A stretch of 64,000 nt of DNA from Betaproteobacteria bacterium. Its GTDB lineage: Bacteria > Pseudomonadota > Gammaproteobacteria > Burkholderiales > Rhodocyclaceae. Below, piece after piece: positions 34,532 through 43,110 of the stretch. The DNA lies in assembly GCA_016720065.1 (NCBI GenBank), contig JADJXY010000001.1:124001-188000 (forward strand), written 5' to 3'. The notes under the pieces are model-generated. The model ran no database searches and was not told the origin of the DNA. It saw nothing but the letters and a program-made list of their open reading frames with translations. The position numbers and the translations under genes were made by a program. Positions within the stretch are counted from its first letter, which is position 1, and each line of letters starts with the position of its first letter.

Positions 34532-35704
34532 ATGATGATTGAGCGCTCGTTGACCGCTTCGCTGTGCGATGTCCTGGCTTATTCCCCGGCCGTGGCCTTG
34601 CTTGGCCCGCGCCAGTCCGGAAAGACGACCCTGGCCCTGGAAATTGGCGGGAAGATCGGCAGACCAAGCCTTTATCTCGATCTGGAATCGGAGCAGGACC
34701 GGGCCAAGCTCGCCCAGCCCGAGCTCTATCTCGCGGATCACCAAGACAAGCTGGTCATTCTCGATGAAGTCCATCGTGCCCCCGGTCTATTTCCCGTTCT
34801 GCGCGGTCTGATCGACCGCGCCCGGCGGGCCGGCCGGGAGGCGGGGCTTTACCTCCTGCTCGGCTCCGCCTCGCTGGATTTGCTCAAACAGTCGGGGGAG
34901 ACCCTGGCCGGCCGCGTCGCCTACCTGGAGCTGACCCCCTTTACGCTGACCGAAACGCGTCATCTGCCGGCGGATGCCGTCTGGCTCCGGGGCGGCTTCC
35001 CGGGCAGTCTGCTGGCCGCCAGCGATGCCCGCAGCCTGCGCTGGCGGCAGGACTTCATCCGCAGTTACCTGGAGCGCGACGTCCCCCAGTTCGGCCCCCG
35101 CATCGCCGCCGAAACCCTGCGCCGCTTCTGGGGTATGTTGGCCCATCATCAGGGCGGGCTGCTCAACATTGCCCAGTTCGCCCGCAACCTGGGGGTCGAT
35201 GCCAAGACCGCCGCCAGCTACCTTGACCTTCTTGTCGACCTCCTGCTGGTCCGCCGTCTGCCGCCCTGGCACGCCAACCTGGGCAAGCGCCTGGTCAAGT
35301 CGCCCAAGGTCTTTGTCCGCGACAGCGGCCTGGTCCACGCCCTGCTGGCCATCCCCGACAAGGAAACCCTCCTTGGGCACCCGGTGGTGGGGGCAAGCTG
35401 GGAGGGTTTCGTGGTCGAGAACCTGCTGGCTGCGGCACCCGAGGGGGTGCAGGGCTATTTCTACCGCAGCACCGGCGGCGCCGAGATCGACCTGCTGCTC
35501 GCCTGGCCGGATGGCTCGCTGTGGGCAGTGGAGATCAAGCGCAGCCTCACCCCGAAGCTGGAACGGGGCTTCCACTCGGCCTGCGCCGACCTCAAGCCAG
35601 CGCGCAAGCTGGTGGTCTACCCCGGTGCGGAGACATTCCGCCTGGCCGAGGATGTGGAGGCGATGAACCCTTTGGCGGCTGCTCACCTGCTGGCGTCCCG
35701 CTGA
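34532..35704 (+). CDS. AAA ATPase with DUF4143 domain
   Basis: A 390-residue protein: Walker A GPRQSGKTT (about 25-33), Walker B LVILDEVHRAP, sensor region LLLGSAS, then a winged-helix segment and the C-terminal DUF4143 nuclease-like domain (about 195-390) with the GAEIDLLLAWPDG...WAVEIKRS motif reminiscent of restriction-endonuclease folds. These ATPases are widespread and mobile, and some are linked to defence or toxin-like roles; the activity of this one is unknown. It separates the Lgt-like gene from the radical SAM gene and may be an insertion in that cluster. Confidence 0.85.
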   Translation: MMIERSLTASLCDVLAYSPAVALLGPRQSGKTTLALEIGGKIGRPSLYLDLESEQDRAKLAQPELYLADHQDKLVILDEVHRAPGLFPVLRGLIDRARRAGREAGLYLLLGSASLDLLKQSGETLAGRVAYLELTPFTLTETRHLPADAVWLRGGFPGSLLAASDARSLRWRQDFIRSYLERDVPQFGPRIAAETLRRFWGMLAHHQGGLLNIAQFARNLGVDAKTAASYLDLLVDLLLVRRLPPWHANLGKRLVKSPKVFVRDSGLVHALLAIPDKETLLGHPVVGASWEGFVVENLLAAAPEGVQGYFYRSTGGAEIDLLLAWPDGSLWAVEIKRSLTPKLERGFHSACADLKPARKLVVYPGAETFRLAEDVEAMNPLAAAHLLASR

Positions 35705-35713
35705 GAGATCCCC

Positions 35714-37183
35714 ATGACCCGCAAGAACCGTCCCTGGCTCTTCTACGACACCACCGCCTCGGTGTGCACCACCTGCCTGCGTCCCGTGGAGGCCAAGGTG
35801 GTGATCAAGGGGAACGAGGTCTTTCTCGACAAGTGGTGCCCGGCCCACGGCGCGGAGCGGGTGCTCATCGCCGACGATGCCGAGTATTACCGCCTGTGCC
35901 GCGAGGTGTATGTGAAGGCGCCGGAGATGCCGGAACGCTTCAATACCGCCATGCGCCACGGCTGCCCCTACGACTGCGGCCTGTGCCCGGACCACATGCA
36001 GCATTCCTGTCTTTCGGTGGTCGAGATCACCGAGCATTGCAACCTGCGCTGCCCGGTGTGCTATGCCGAATCCGGGCCGGAGCGGCAACTGCACCGGTCC
36101 CTGGCGGAGGTGGAAGCGATGCTGGACGCCGTGGTCGCCAATGAGGGGGAGCCGGACGTGGTGCAGCTTTCCGGCGGCGAGCCGACCCTGCATCCGGATT
36201 TTTTCGCCATTCTGGACGCCGCCAAGGCGCGGCCCATCCGCCATCTGATGATCAACACCAACGGCCTGCGCCTGGCCCGGGAGCCGGAGTTCGTCGCCCG
36301 CCTGGCGGCCTACAAGCCGGGGATCGAGATCTATTTGCAATTCGATTCCCTGCGGGACGAGGTCTTGCAGCAACTGCGGGGCGCCGAACTGGCCGAGATT
36401 CATGAGCGAGCGCTCGCCAACCTGGAAGCCAACGAGCTCTCGACGACCCTGGTGATGACCGTGAAACGGGACGTGAACGATGACGAGATCGGCGAGGTCA
36501 TCCGCCACGGCCTCACGTACCGCTGCGTGCGGGGCGTCACCCTGCAACCGGTTTCGGACGCCGGTCGCAATCTGGATTTCGACCAAGCCCGCCACCGCCT
36601 GACGGTGAGCGAAGTCCGCCGCAGGATCGCCGAGCAGTCCGGCCTGTTCACGCTGGACGACATCGTGCCCGTGCCCTGCAACCCGGATACCCTGGCCATG
36701 GGCTACGCGGTCAAACTGGCGGGCGCCGTGGTGCCCCTGACCCGCCACCTGGGGCCGGAGTCCCTGCTGGCCGGGCCGCGCAACACCATCGTTTTCGAGC
36801 GGATGGACGAAAATGCGCCAGCGATCAAGGACGTCGTGTTCAATCTCTTCTCCACCAACCACTCGCCGGAGTCGCAGGCCAACTGTCTGTCGGCGCTGCT
36901 CTGCTGCCTGCCGGCGGTGTCGGCGCCGGACCTCGGCTACGAAAACGTCTTCCGCGTCCTCATCGTGCAGTTCATGGACGCCGCCAACCTGGACCTGCGG
37001 GCCCTGAAGAAATCCTGCATCCACTTCGCCCAGCCTGACGGGCGGCTGATTCCCTTCGAGGCCTACAACCTCTTTTACCGGGGCGGGCGGGGAGCGATCA
37101 GCGCGGCCATTCAGGCCGAAATCCAGGCAGCGACCGAAAAAAGAAGCCTCCCGGTGATTGCCGCTTTGCCCGGCAAGCGCTAA
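35714..37183 (+). CDS. Radical SAM protein of the tetraether lipid synthase/MJ0619-like type
   Basis: A 489-residue protein. An N-terminal rubredoxin-like site is suggested by C18-x2-C21 and C42-P-A-H45. A second cluster motif follows, C84-x3-C88-x2-C91 with H94. The radical SAM CX3CX2C is C109-C113-C116 (HCNLRCPVC), followed by the SAM-binding QLSGGEPTLHPDFF. Further cysteines lie near the C-terminus (ANCLSALLCC, KKSCIHF). This arrangement matches the family that includes archaeal tetraether synthase (Tes) and MJ0619, which join or methylate unactivated carbons. Its neighbours act on lipids, so a lipid-modifying role is plausible but unproven. The ATG at 35714 lies 9 bp after the ATPase stop with AGAGA upstream. 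Confidence 0.8.
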   Translation: MTRKNRPWLFYDTTASVCTTCLRPVEAKVVIKGNEVFLDKWCPAHGAERVLIADDAEYYRLCREVYVKAPEMPERFNTAMRHGCPYDCGLCPDHMQHSCLSVVEITEHCNLRCPVCYAESGPERQLHRSLAEVEAMLDAVVANEGEPDVVQLSGGEPTLHPDFFAILDAAKARPIRHLMINTNGLRLAREPEFVARLAAYKPGIEIYLQFDSLRDEVLQQLRGAELAEIHERALANLEANELSTTLVMTVKRDVNDDEIGEVIRHGLTYRCVRGVTLQPVSDAGRNLDFDQARHRLTVSEVRRRIAEQSGLFTLDDIVPVPCNPDTLAMGYAVKLAGAVVPLTRHLGPESLLAGPRNTIVFERMDENAPAIKDVVFNLFSTNHSPESQANCLSALLCCLPAVSAPDLGYENVFRVLIVQFMDAANLDLRALKKSCIHFAQPDGRLIPFEAYNLFYRGGRGAISAAIQAEIQAATEKRSLPVIAALPGKR

Positions 37184-37242
37184 TCTGCCCCGACAAGCCT
37201 GCCGGAGCGATTCCCGGCAATAACAAGGGTGGAGGAGAGAAT

Positions 37243-39264
37243 ATGGCTATGGGGCGGTTCGGTGGCTTGGCGCTGATGGGCAATTTGTCCATCGGGCAGA
37301 AGATCATTCTCGTATGCGTCATCGCCCTGGGGGGCATGGGGCTCATGCTGGCGCAACTGGTCATTGGCGAACTGCGCCAGGTCAATCAATTGTCCAACGA
37401 GGGACACGGGGCAGCCTATTCCCGCCAGTTGCTCAAGCTGGTGCTGGCGGCCCAGGAACACCGGGCTCTGTCCACCGGCGTGGGAACCGGCGGTGTCGGC
37501 GGCGGGGACCGCCTCGCCAAGCCCCAGGAGGCGGTGGATGCTTCCCTGGGCGAGCTGAAAGGCTTCATCGCGGGTCATTCCGTGCTTTCCGGAGAGGCGG
37601 CGACCGTCGATGAACTCGTCGCCGGCTGGGACAACGTCAAGAAGGAACTCACCGGCTTCGGCGCCGCCTCCAGCTTCACGCGGCAGACCGAGTGGCTGGA
37701 GAAGGTCATGCTCCATTGGCAGAGCGCCGCCGACGCAACTTCCCTCAGCCTCGATCAGCATGCCGACACCAGCACCCTGAGCTCGGCTTCCATCGCCGTC
37801 CTGCCGCCCCTGGTCGAATATATGGGACGCATGCGGGACCAGGCGATCGCCTTCAGCAGCAAGGAGCCGGAACCCGAGGAACTGACCGAGCTGGCCGTCA
37901 CCGTACGTCTGGCGGCCGATCGGATCACCGCCCTCAGCGCGGCCCAGACCCGCCTCGCACGCCATGCCCCGGATACCGCAGGCCGCCTGGACGAATCCAT
38001 CAAGGGCGTCGGGCAGCGCTTCGAGGCGGCGCGCAAGGTGGTGCAGGATCGCGTGCTATCCCGTAGCGTCGGCATGGGCGCGGCAACGGAGATCGGCGAC
38101 ACCGGCACTGCGGCTGCGACGGCCGCAGCCGAACTGGCCGACCGCATCTTCACCGAACTCGAAGAGGCTCTGGCCTCCCACCGCCAGCGGGCCTGGGGCG
38201 CTCTGGTGCTCAATCTGGGGCTCGCCCTCGGCGCCATGGCGCTTACCGGCCTGGTGCTGTGGGCCATCGGCGGTTCGCTGCGGGCCTCCTTGCGTTCGAT
38301 CAGCGAAGGCGGCCAACGCATGGCCCAGGGTGACCTCAGCACCTCGATCCCGGTGCGGGGCAACGACGAAATGGGCCAGATCGGCCAAGCCTTCAACCGC
38401 CTGGGCGATGCCTTGCGCAGCCTGATTCAGAGCCTGCAGCAGGGGGCGACAGAGGTTTCCCGGGCCACCGAATCCATGGCCACGGTTTCCCAGCGGGTGA
38501 GCGATTCCTCCTCGCGCCAGAGCACTTCCGCCCAGGGGGTGGCTGGGGCGGTCAAGGGCATGTCGGAAACCATCCGCGGCGTCGCGGATCAGGCACAGCA
38601 GGTGCGCAGCCAGTCCGACGCCAGCCTGGGGGGGACGCGCCGGGGCCTGGACGCGCTGAATCAGATGCTGAACGAAATCCGCCAGGCCCGGGAGGCCGTG
38701 GACGAAATGGCGGCTAGCACAGCGGCCTTCGTCGAAAGCGCCGGCGGCATTTCAGCCATGACCAAGGAAATCCGCGACGTGGCCGACCAGACCAATTTGC
38801 TGGCGCTCAACGCCGCCATCGAGGCGGCCCGGGCCGGCGAGCACGGCCGGGGATTCGCCGTCGTTGCCGACGAGGTGCGCAAGCTGGCCGAAAAGTCCGG
38901 CATGGTGGCGCGGGACATCGACGAAGTCACCCGCACCCTGGGCGAACGCTCGGAAAAGGCCGAGTCCGTGGCTCTGGAGGGTCGCACGGCCATCGAAGCG
39001 GCCGAGGAGCATCTGGGGCGCGTCAAGGAGGCCCTGGACGAGGCCGCCCAGGCGGTCAATGCCGCCGCGGCGGGCATGAGCGGCATTTCCGATTCGGTGA
39101 GCCAGACCAATTCCATGGGGCGCGAAATCGCCGGAGAAGTCGATCAGATCGCCCACGGCGCCGAGGAAAGCACCGCCTCCATCCGCAACATGGCCCACGA
39201 AGCCCGCCAATTGCGCGAACTGGCCACCAAACTTGCCGAAGGGGCGGCGCGCTTCAGGCTTTGA
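37243..39264 (+). CDS. Methyl-accepting chemotaxis protein
   Basis: A 673-residue chemoreceptor. One transmembrane helix at about residues 22-44 and another at about 320-345 bracket a ~275-residue helical periplasmic sensor. HAMP follows (about 345-395, with GDLSTSIPVRGNDEMGQI), then the signalling domain whose hairpin tip reads ADQTNLLALNAAIEAARAGEHGRGFAVVADEVRKLAE in the usual invariant form (quoted in part: DQTNLLALNAAIEAARAGE). GGAGGAGAG before the ATG is a strong ribosome binding site. The ligand is unknown, and no CheW-binding pentapeptide tail is present. No che genes adjoin. Confidence 0.93.
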   Translation: MAMGRFGGLALMGNLSIGQKIILVCVIALGGMGLMLAQLVIGELRQVNQLSNEGHGAAYSRQLLKLVLAAQEHRALSTGVGTGGVGGGDRLAKPQEAVDASLGELKGFIAGHSVLSGEAATVDELVAGWDNVKKELTGFGAASSFTRQTEWLEKVMLHWQSAADATSLSLDQHADTSTLSSASIAVLPPLVEYMGRMRDQAIAFSSKEPEPEELTELAVTVRLAADRITALSAAQTRLARHAPDTAGRLDESIKGVGQRFEAARKVVQDRVLSRSVGMGAATEIGDTGTAAATAAAELADRIFTELEEALASHRQRAWGALVLNLGLALGAMALTGLVLWAIGGSLRASLRSISEGGQRMAQGDLSTSIPVRGNDEMGQIGQAFNRLGDALRSLIQSLQQGATEVSRATESMATVSQRVSDSSSRQSTSAQGVAGAVKGMSETIRGVADQAQQVRSQSDASLGGTRRGLDALNQMLNEIRQAREAVDEMAASTAAFVESAGGISAMTKEIRDVADQTNLLALNAAIEAARAGEHGRGFAVVADEVRKLAEKSGMVARDIDEVTRTLGERSEKAESVALEGRTAIEAAEEHLGRVKEALDEAAQAVNAAAAGMSGISDSVSQTNSMGREIAGEVDQIAHGAEESTASIRNMAHEARQLRELATKLAEGAARFRL

Positions 39265-39433
39265 ATCGGGGGCAATTGGCGGTGGCGCGGCCGAGCGGGT
39301 TGCGCTTGAATTTTTTGCAGCCTGGACTGCTCTTGCGGCTGAGCTGGGTGTCCGTCCTCCGGGTCATGCTTGTCGAGGCGCCCACAAGCGCCTGATGGCA
39401 GGGCCCGTCCCAGGGCAGGTCGGCATCATCCAT
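39254..39433 (-). CDS. Possible small basic Cys-containing protein
   Basis: A 59-residue frame starting ATG at 39433 with AAGGAGA about nine bases upstream on the minus strand. The product begins MDDADLPWDGPCHQALVGAS, continues through a basic stretch with SPGCKKFKRNPLGR, and ends NCPRFKA. The frame overlaps the chemoreceptor stop by 11 bp and fills an otherwise empty 207-bp gap. The ribosome binding site and residue composition favour a gene, but I recognise no family. Confidence 0.35.
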   Translation of the reverse strand: MDDADLPWDGPCHQALVGASTSMTRRTDTQLSRKSSPGCKKFKRNPLGRATANCPRFKA

Positions 39434-39471
39434 GGCCTTGTCTCTCCTTGCTAAGGACCTCGATCAAGCCG

Positions 39472-40680
39472 ATGTCTTCCTCATCCCCCCGTGGCCTCGC
39501 GCCGGTCCTGCTCTTTGCCGCCGGCATCGTCTGCGTGGCCATGGGCATCCGCCATACCTTCGGTCTGTTCCTGGCGCCCATGAGCGCCGACCATCAGTGG
39601 GGACGGGAGGTCTTCTCCTTCGCCATGGCCCTGCAAAACCTGGCCTGGGGTGCCGCCCAGCCCTTCGCCGGTCTGCTGGCGGACCGCTGGGGGGCCCGGC
39701 GGGTGCTGTGGGGCGGCGGGGTGCTCTACGCGCTGGGCCTGATCGGTATGGCCTGGGCCGCCACTGCCACCGGCCTCGCCGCCAGCGCCGGGATCGTCCT
39801 CGGTCTGGCCCAGAGCGCCACCGCCTACAGCGTGGTGTTTTCCGCCCTGGGGCGTCTGGTGCCCGAGGCGCGGCGCAGTTGGGCCATGGGGATCGTGGCG
39901 GCGGCGGGTTCCTTCGGCCAGTTCCTCATGGTGCCGGTGGGCGCCGGACTCATCGCCGGCCTGGGATGGTTCGGCACCCTGCTGGTCTTTGCCGCCGGGG
40001 CCTTCCTCATCCTGCCCCTGGGCAGCGGGCTGACCCGGGGTCTGGCTCCGGCCGCGGCAAGTGCAGGCCAGACCGCCGCCCAGGCCATCCGCCAGGCCTG
40101 CGGCGAGCGCAGCTTCGTGCTGCTCACTGCCGGGTACTTCGTGTGCGGCTTTCAGGTCGTCTTCATCGGCGTCCATCTGCCTACCTACCTGCTCGACCGG
40201 GGGCTGTCGGGCAATGTCGGCATGACGGCCTTGGCGCTCATCGGCCTGTTCAATATCGCCGGCACCTACGCGGTCGGGGTGCTGGGGGCGCGCTACCCCA
40301 AACGTTACCTGCTGGCGGCCATCTACAGCCTGCGCAGCGCGGTCATCGCAGCCTTCCTCCTGGTGCCGCTGTCGCCGCTTTCGGTCTATCTCTTCGCGGC
40401 GGCCATGGGGCTCCTGTGGCTGTCCACGGTGCCGGCCACCAATGCCATCGTGGCCCAGATCTTCGGGGTGCGTTACCTGGGCATGCTGTCGGGGGCGGTG
40501 TTCTTCAGCCACCAGATCGGCAGCTTCCTGGGGGTGTGGCTGGGGGGGCGCCTGTTCGACGCCACGGGATCCTACGATGGGGTCTGGATGATCTGCATCG
40601 CCCTGGGTGTCGTGGCGGCGCTGCTCAATCTGCCCGTGGACGAGCGCAGCCTGGAGGCGCGTCGCGGGGCTGCGGTTTGA
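39472..40680 (+). CDS. Major facilitator superfamily transporter (OFA/oxalate-formate-like)
   Basis: A 402-residue inner-membrane carrier with twelve predicted helices. The N-terminal half has the MFS loop motif LADRWGARRVLWGGG and the second half starts with ERSFVLLTAGYFVCGFQVVF; the short central loop and the MGIRHTFGLFL opening resemble the oxalate/formate antiporter and monocarboxylate groups. The substrate is unknown. The ATG at 39472 gives the family start; the frame is open upstream. A weak AAGGA lies about 13 bases before it. ubiA follows. Confidence 0.85.
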   Translation: MSSSSPRGLAPVLLFAAGIVCVAMGIRHTFGLFLAPMSADHQWGREVFSFAMALQNLAWGAAQPFAGLLADRWGARRVLWGGGVLYALGLIGMAWAATATGLAASAGIVLGLAQSATAYSVVFSALGRLVPEARRSWAMGIVAAAGSFGQFLMVPVGAGLIAGLGWFGTLLVFAAGAFLILPLGSGLTRGLAPAAASAGQTAAQAIRQACGERSFVLLTAGYFVCGFQVVFIGVHLPTYLLDRGLSGNVGMTALALIGLFNIAGTYAVGVLGARYPKRYLLAAIYSLRSAVIAAFLLVPLSPLSVYLFAAAMGLLWLSTVPATNAIVAQIFGVRYLGMLSGAVFFSHQIGSFLGVWLGGRLFDATGSYDGVWMICIALGVVAALLNLPVDERSLEARRGAAV

Positions 40681-40695
40681 TCCTGCCGCTCCGCT

Positions 40696-40724
40696 TCGTC
40701 ACAACCGGCTACGGCCGGTAGAAT
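40696..40724 (+). promoter_or_regulatory. Promoter of ubiA predicting a leaderless message
   Basis: TCGTCA (40696-40701) and TAGAAT (40719-40724) are separated by 17 bp. The -10 ends seven bases before the ATG at 40732, so transcription would begin at or next to the start codon. No Shine-Dalgarno sequence is visible. Confidence 0.55.
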
Positions 40725-40731
40725 GCCGCCC

Positions 40732-41610
40732 ATGAACTGGAGCACGCTCAAGGAACGCCTCGATTTGTACGAACGCCTGATGCGGCTCGACAAGCCCATA
40801 GGCATCCTGCTTCTGTTATGGCCCACCCTGTGGGGCTTGTGGTTCTCCGCCCTGGGCAAGCCCGATTGGGCGGTGGTCGTGGTGTTTGTGATGGGCACCG
40901 TGCTGATGCGATCCGCCGGGTGCGTCATCAACGACTACGCCGACCGGGATTTCGATCGCCACGTGGAGCGCACCCGGGACCGCCCCCTCACGGCGGGCAA
41001 GGTATCAACGCGGGAGGCCCTGGCGCTCTTTGCCGTACTCTCCCTGGCCGCCTTCGGGCTGGTCTGGATGCTGGCCATTCCCCTGGTGATCTGGCTGACC
41101 CTGCCGGCCATCTTCCTCGCCGCGAGCTATCCCTTCACCAAGCGTTTTTTTGCCCTTCCCCAGGCCTACCTGGGGGTTGCCTTCGGCTTTGGCATCCCCA
41201 TGGCCTACGCGGCCCATCTGGGCGAGGTGCTGCCGGAGGCCTGGTGGCTGCTGCTCGCCAACGTGTTCTGGGCCGTCGCCTACGATACCGAGTACGCCAT
41301 GGTGGATCGGGACGACGACGTCCGCATCGGCATCCGCACGTCTGCGCTCACCTTTGGCCGCTTCGACGTGGCCGCGGTCATGCTCTGCTACGCCGCGGCC
41401 CTGGGGATTCTGGCCTGGATCGGCCATACCCTGCACATGGGCAAGGCGTTCTACGGGGGGCTCGTGCTTGCGGCAGCCATTGCGGGCTGGCATTTCACCC
41501 TCATCCGGGGCCGCGAAAAGGCCCAGTGCTTCCGCGCCTTTCTGCACAACAACTACCTGGGCGCGGCGGTTTTTGCGGGCATTGCGGCCGATTTCGCGGG
41601 AGTGCTCTGA
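40732..41610 (+). CDS. ubiA: 4-hydroxybenzoate octaprenyltransferase
   Basis: A 292-residue inner-membrane prenyltransferase that attaches the polyprenyl tail to 4-hydroxybenzoate in ubiquinone synthesis. About eight helices are seen. The two Asp-rich motifs for Mg-pyrophosphate binding are NDYADRDFDRH and DTEYAMVDRDDD. The N-terminal YERLMRLDKPIGILLLLWPT is typical. I chose ATG at 40732 because the ATG three codons earlier lies within the likely -10 box TAGAAT. It is convergent with the EAL gene. Confidence 0.96.
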   Translation: MNWSTLKERLDLYERLMRLDKPIGILLLLWPTLWGLWFSALGKPDWAVVVVFVMGTVLMRSAGCVINDYADRDFDRHVERTRDRPLTAGKVSTREALALFAVLSLAAFGLVWMLAIPLVIWLTLPAIFLAASYPFTKRFFALPQAYLGVAFGFGIPMAYAAHLGEVLPEAWWLLLANVFWAVAYDTEYAMVDRDDDVRIGIRTSALTFGRFDVAAVMLCYAAALGILAWIGHTLHMGKAFYGGLVLAAAIAGWHFTLIRGREKAQCFRAFLHNNYLGAAVFAGIAADFAGVL

Positions 41611-41704
41611 GCATTCCGCGGGCGTGCCGAAGGGTGGGTAAACCTTCCTGGCCGATGCCTGGTGGGACGAAGACCGTGCCACGGACTGCGCCGCTGCCGA
41701 CCGC

Positions 41705-43078
41705 CTACTTTGCTTTGCGTGGGGGGCTGCGGCGCCGCCGGCGGACCGGCTTCGGGGGGGGCGGGGGAAAGCGCTCGTGGCGTTGCCGCCACCAGGGGAT
41801 GAATTCGTCCAGGGGCAGCGCGGCAGCGTAGTGAAAACCCTGGGCCAGGTCGCAGCCCAGGTGGGCGACCGCCGCGGCGACCGCGGACGATTCCACCCCT
41901 TCGGCGAGGACCCGCATCTTGAGGCGGTGGGCCAGGCGGACGACGGCCGCGATGATCTCCCGGTCCCGCTTGGACTCCGCCGCGTTGCGCACGAAGCTCT
42001 GGTCGATCTTCACTTCCTGGACGGGTAGGCGCTGCAGGTAGCTCATGCCTGCGTAGCCGGTGCCGAAATCGTCGATGGCCAGATCGACGCCCAGGGTGCG
42101 CAGGCGCTGCAACACCTCGATGACCGGTTCGGTCTCCTCGATCATGGACGTCTCGGTGAGTTCCAGGCGCAGGCTGGCGGCGGGGATAGCCCAGGTGGCC
42201 AGACTCTGGGCCATGAGATCGGGCAGTTCGCTGTCCAGCAGGTCGTTGGCCGTCAGGTTGATGGCCAGGGTGAGGGCGACGCCCGCGCCGGTCAGGCGCT
42301 CCTGGGTCTGCATGGCCTGTTGCAGCAGCCAGCGGTTGAAGACCTTGCGCAGGCCCAGGCGCTCGATTCCGGCCAGGACGCGGGGGGGGACTTCGTGCAG
42401 GCCGTCCTTGCGACGCAGGCGCAGCAGGGCTTCGGCCCCGACGCAGGCGCCGCTGGCCAGGTCGATTTGCGGCTGCAGGTGCAGTGCGAGTCCGGTGCCG
42501 TCGCTGAGGGCGTTGCGCAAATCGGCGTGCAGGGCGCGCTGGTCGCCGCTGGCCTGTTCGAACTCCGGCCGGTAGAGGGCGTGGCCCGCCGGTTCCGCCG
42601 CGGCCGCCAGACGGGCGATGCGGGCCGACTGAACGAGGTGCAGCGCATCTTCGCCATCGTCCGGCCACAGGGCGCCGCCACATTGGGTGACGAAGGTGTG
42701 GAGGCCGTCCAGGGTGGCCAGGGGGTCCATGAAACTCCCCTGCAAACGCATCATGGCCAGGTGCACCGGGGCGCCCCCAGGCAGATCGGGCAGTACCGCG
42801 AGCCATTCCCAGTGACTCATGGAATAGAGTCTGTCCTTCCCTTGCAGCAGGCCGGTGAGGCGGCGGGTGATGTCGGCGCGCAGGAGCTGTGCCGCCTCCG
42901 GCGTGAGGCGAAGCAGGGTGGCGTCGGCCACCACGGAAAAGGCGACGATGCCCAGGCTGCGTTCACCGTGGCGGCGTGCCAGATGGGGAATCTCGACCAG
43001 CGCCGAGGCGTAACGGGGCAGGCCGGTGACGTGGTCCACCAGATCGTTGTGGAGTGACGCGAAGGGGCTGGTGTTCAT
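41705..43078 (-). CDS. EAL-domain cyclic-di-GMP phosphodiesterase
   Basis: A 457-residue soluble protein. The N-terminal ~190 residues look like a degenerate GGDEF-type domain without an active-site GGDEF. The EAL domain (about 200-440) keeps the catalytic signatures: LQPQIDL, the EALLR motif (GAEALLRLRR), LELTET, DDFGTGYAGMSYL, VKIDQSFV and EGVES, so it should hydrolyse c-di-GMP to pGpG. The C-terminus is Pro/Arg-rich. The ATG at 43078 starts the protein; the frame is open upstream over the HD-GYP gene as shadow. It lies 32 bp downstream of the HD-GYP gene in the same direction, probably in one operon. Confidence 0.92.
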   Translation of the reverse strand: MNTSPFASLHNDLVDHVTGLPRYASALVEIPHLARRHGERSLGIVAFSVVADATLLRLTPEAAQLLRADITRRLTGLLQGKDRLYSMSHWEWLAVLPDLPGGAPVHLAMMRLQGSFMDPLATLDGLHTFVTQCGGALWPDDGEDALHLVQSARIARLAAAAEPAGHALYRPEFEQASGDQRALHADLRNALSDGTGLALHLQPQIDLASGACVGAEALLRLRRKDGLHEVPPRVLAGIERLGLRKVFNRWLLQQAMQTQERLTGAGVALTLAINLTANDLLDSELPDLMAQSLATWAIPAASLRLELTETSMIEETEPVIEVLQRLRTLGVDLAIDDFGTGYAGMSYLQRLPVQEVKIDQSFVRNAAESKRDREIIAAVVRLAHRLKMRVLAEGVESSAVAAAVAHLGCDLAQGFHYAAALPLDEFIPWWRQRHERFPPPPPKPVRRRRRSPPRKAK

Positions 43079-43110
43079 CGCGGGAGATCGGTCCTTTGAT
43101 CCACGGCCGG

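Noticed and set aside
33748..34542. Taking the first Lgt-like frame as a complete 264-residue protein
   Set aside because: After about residue 92 it loses all family features and becomes Arg-rich, while the +1-shifted frame continues the family; a frameshift explains this better.
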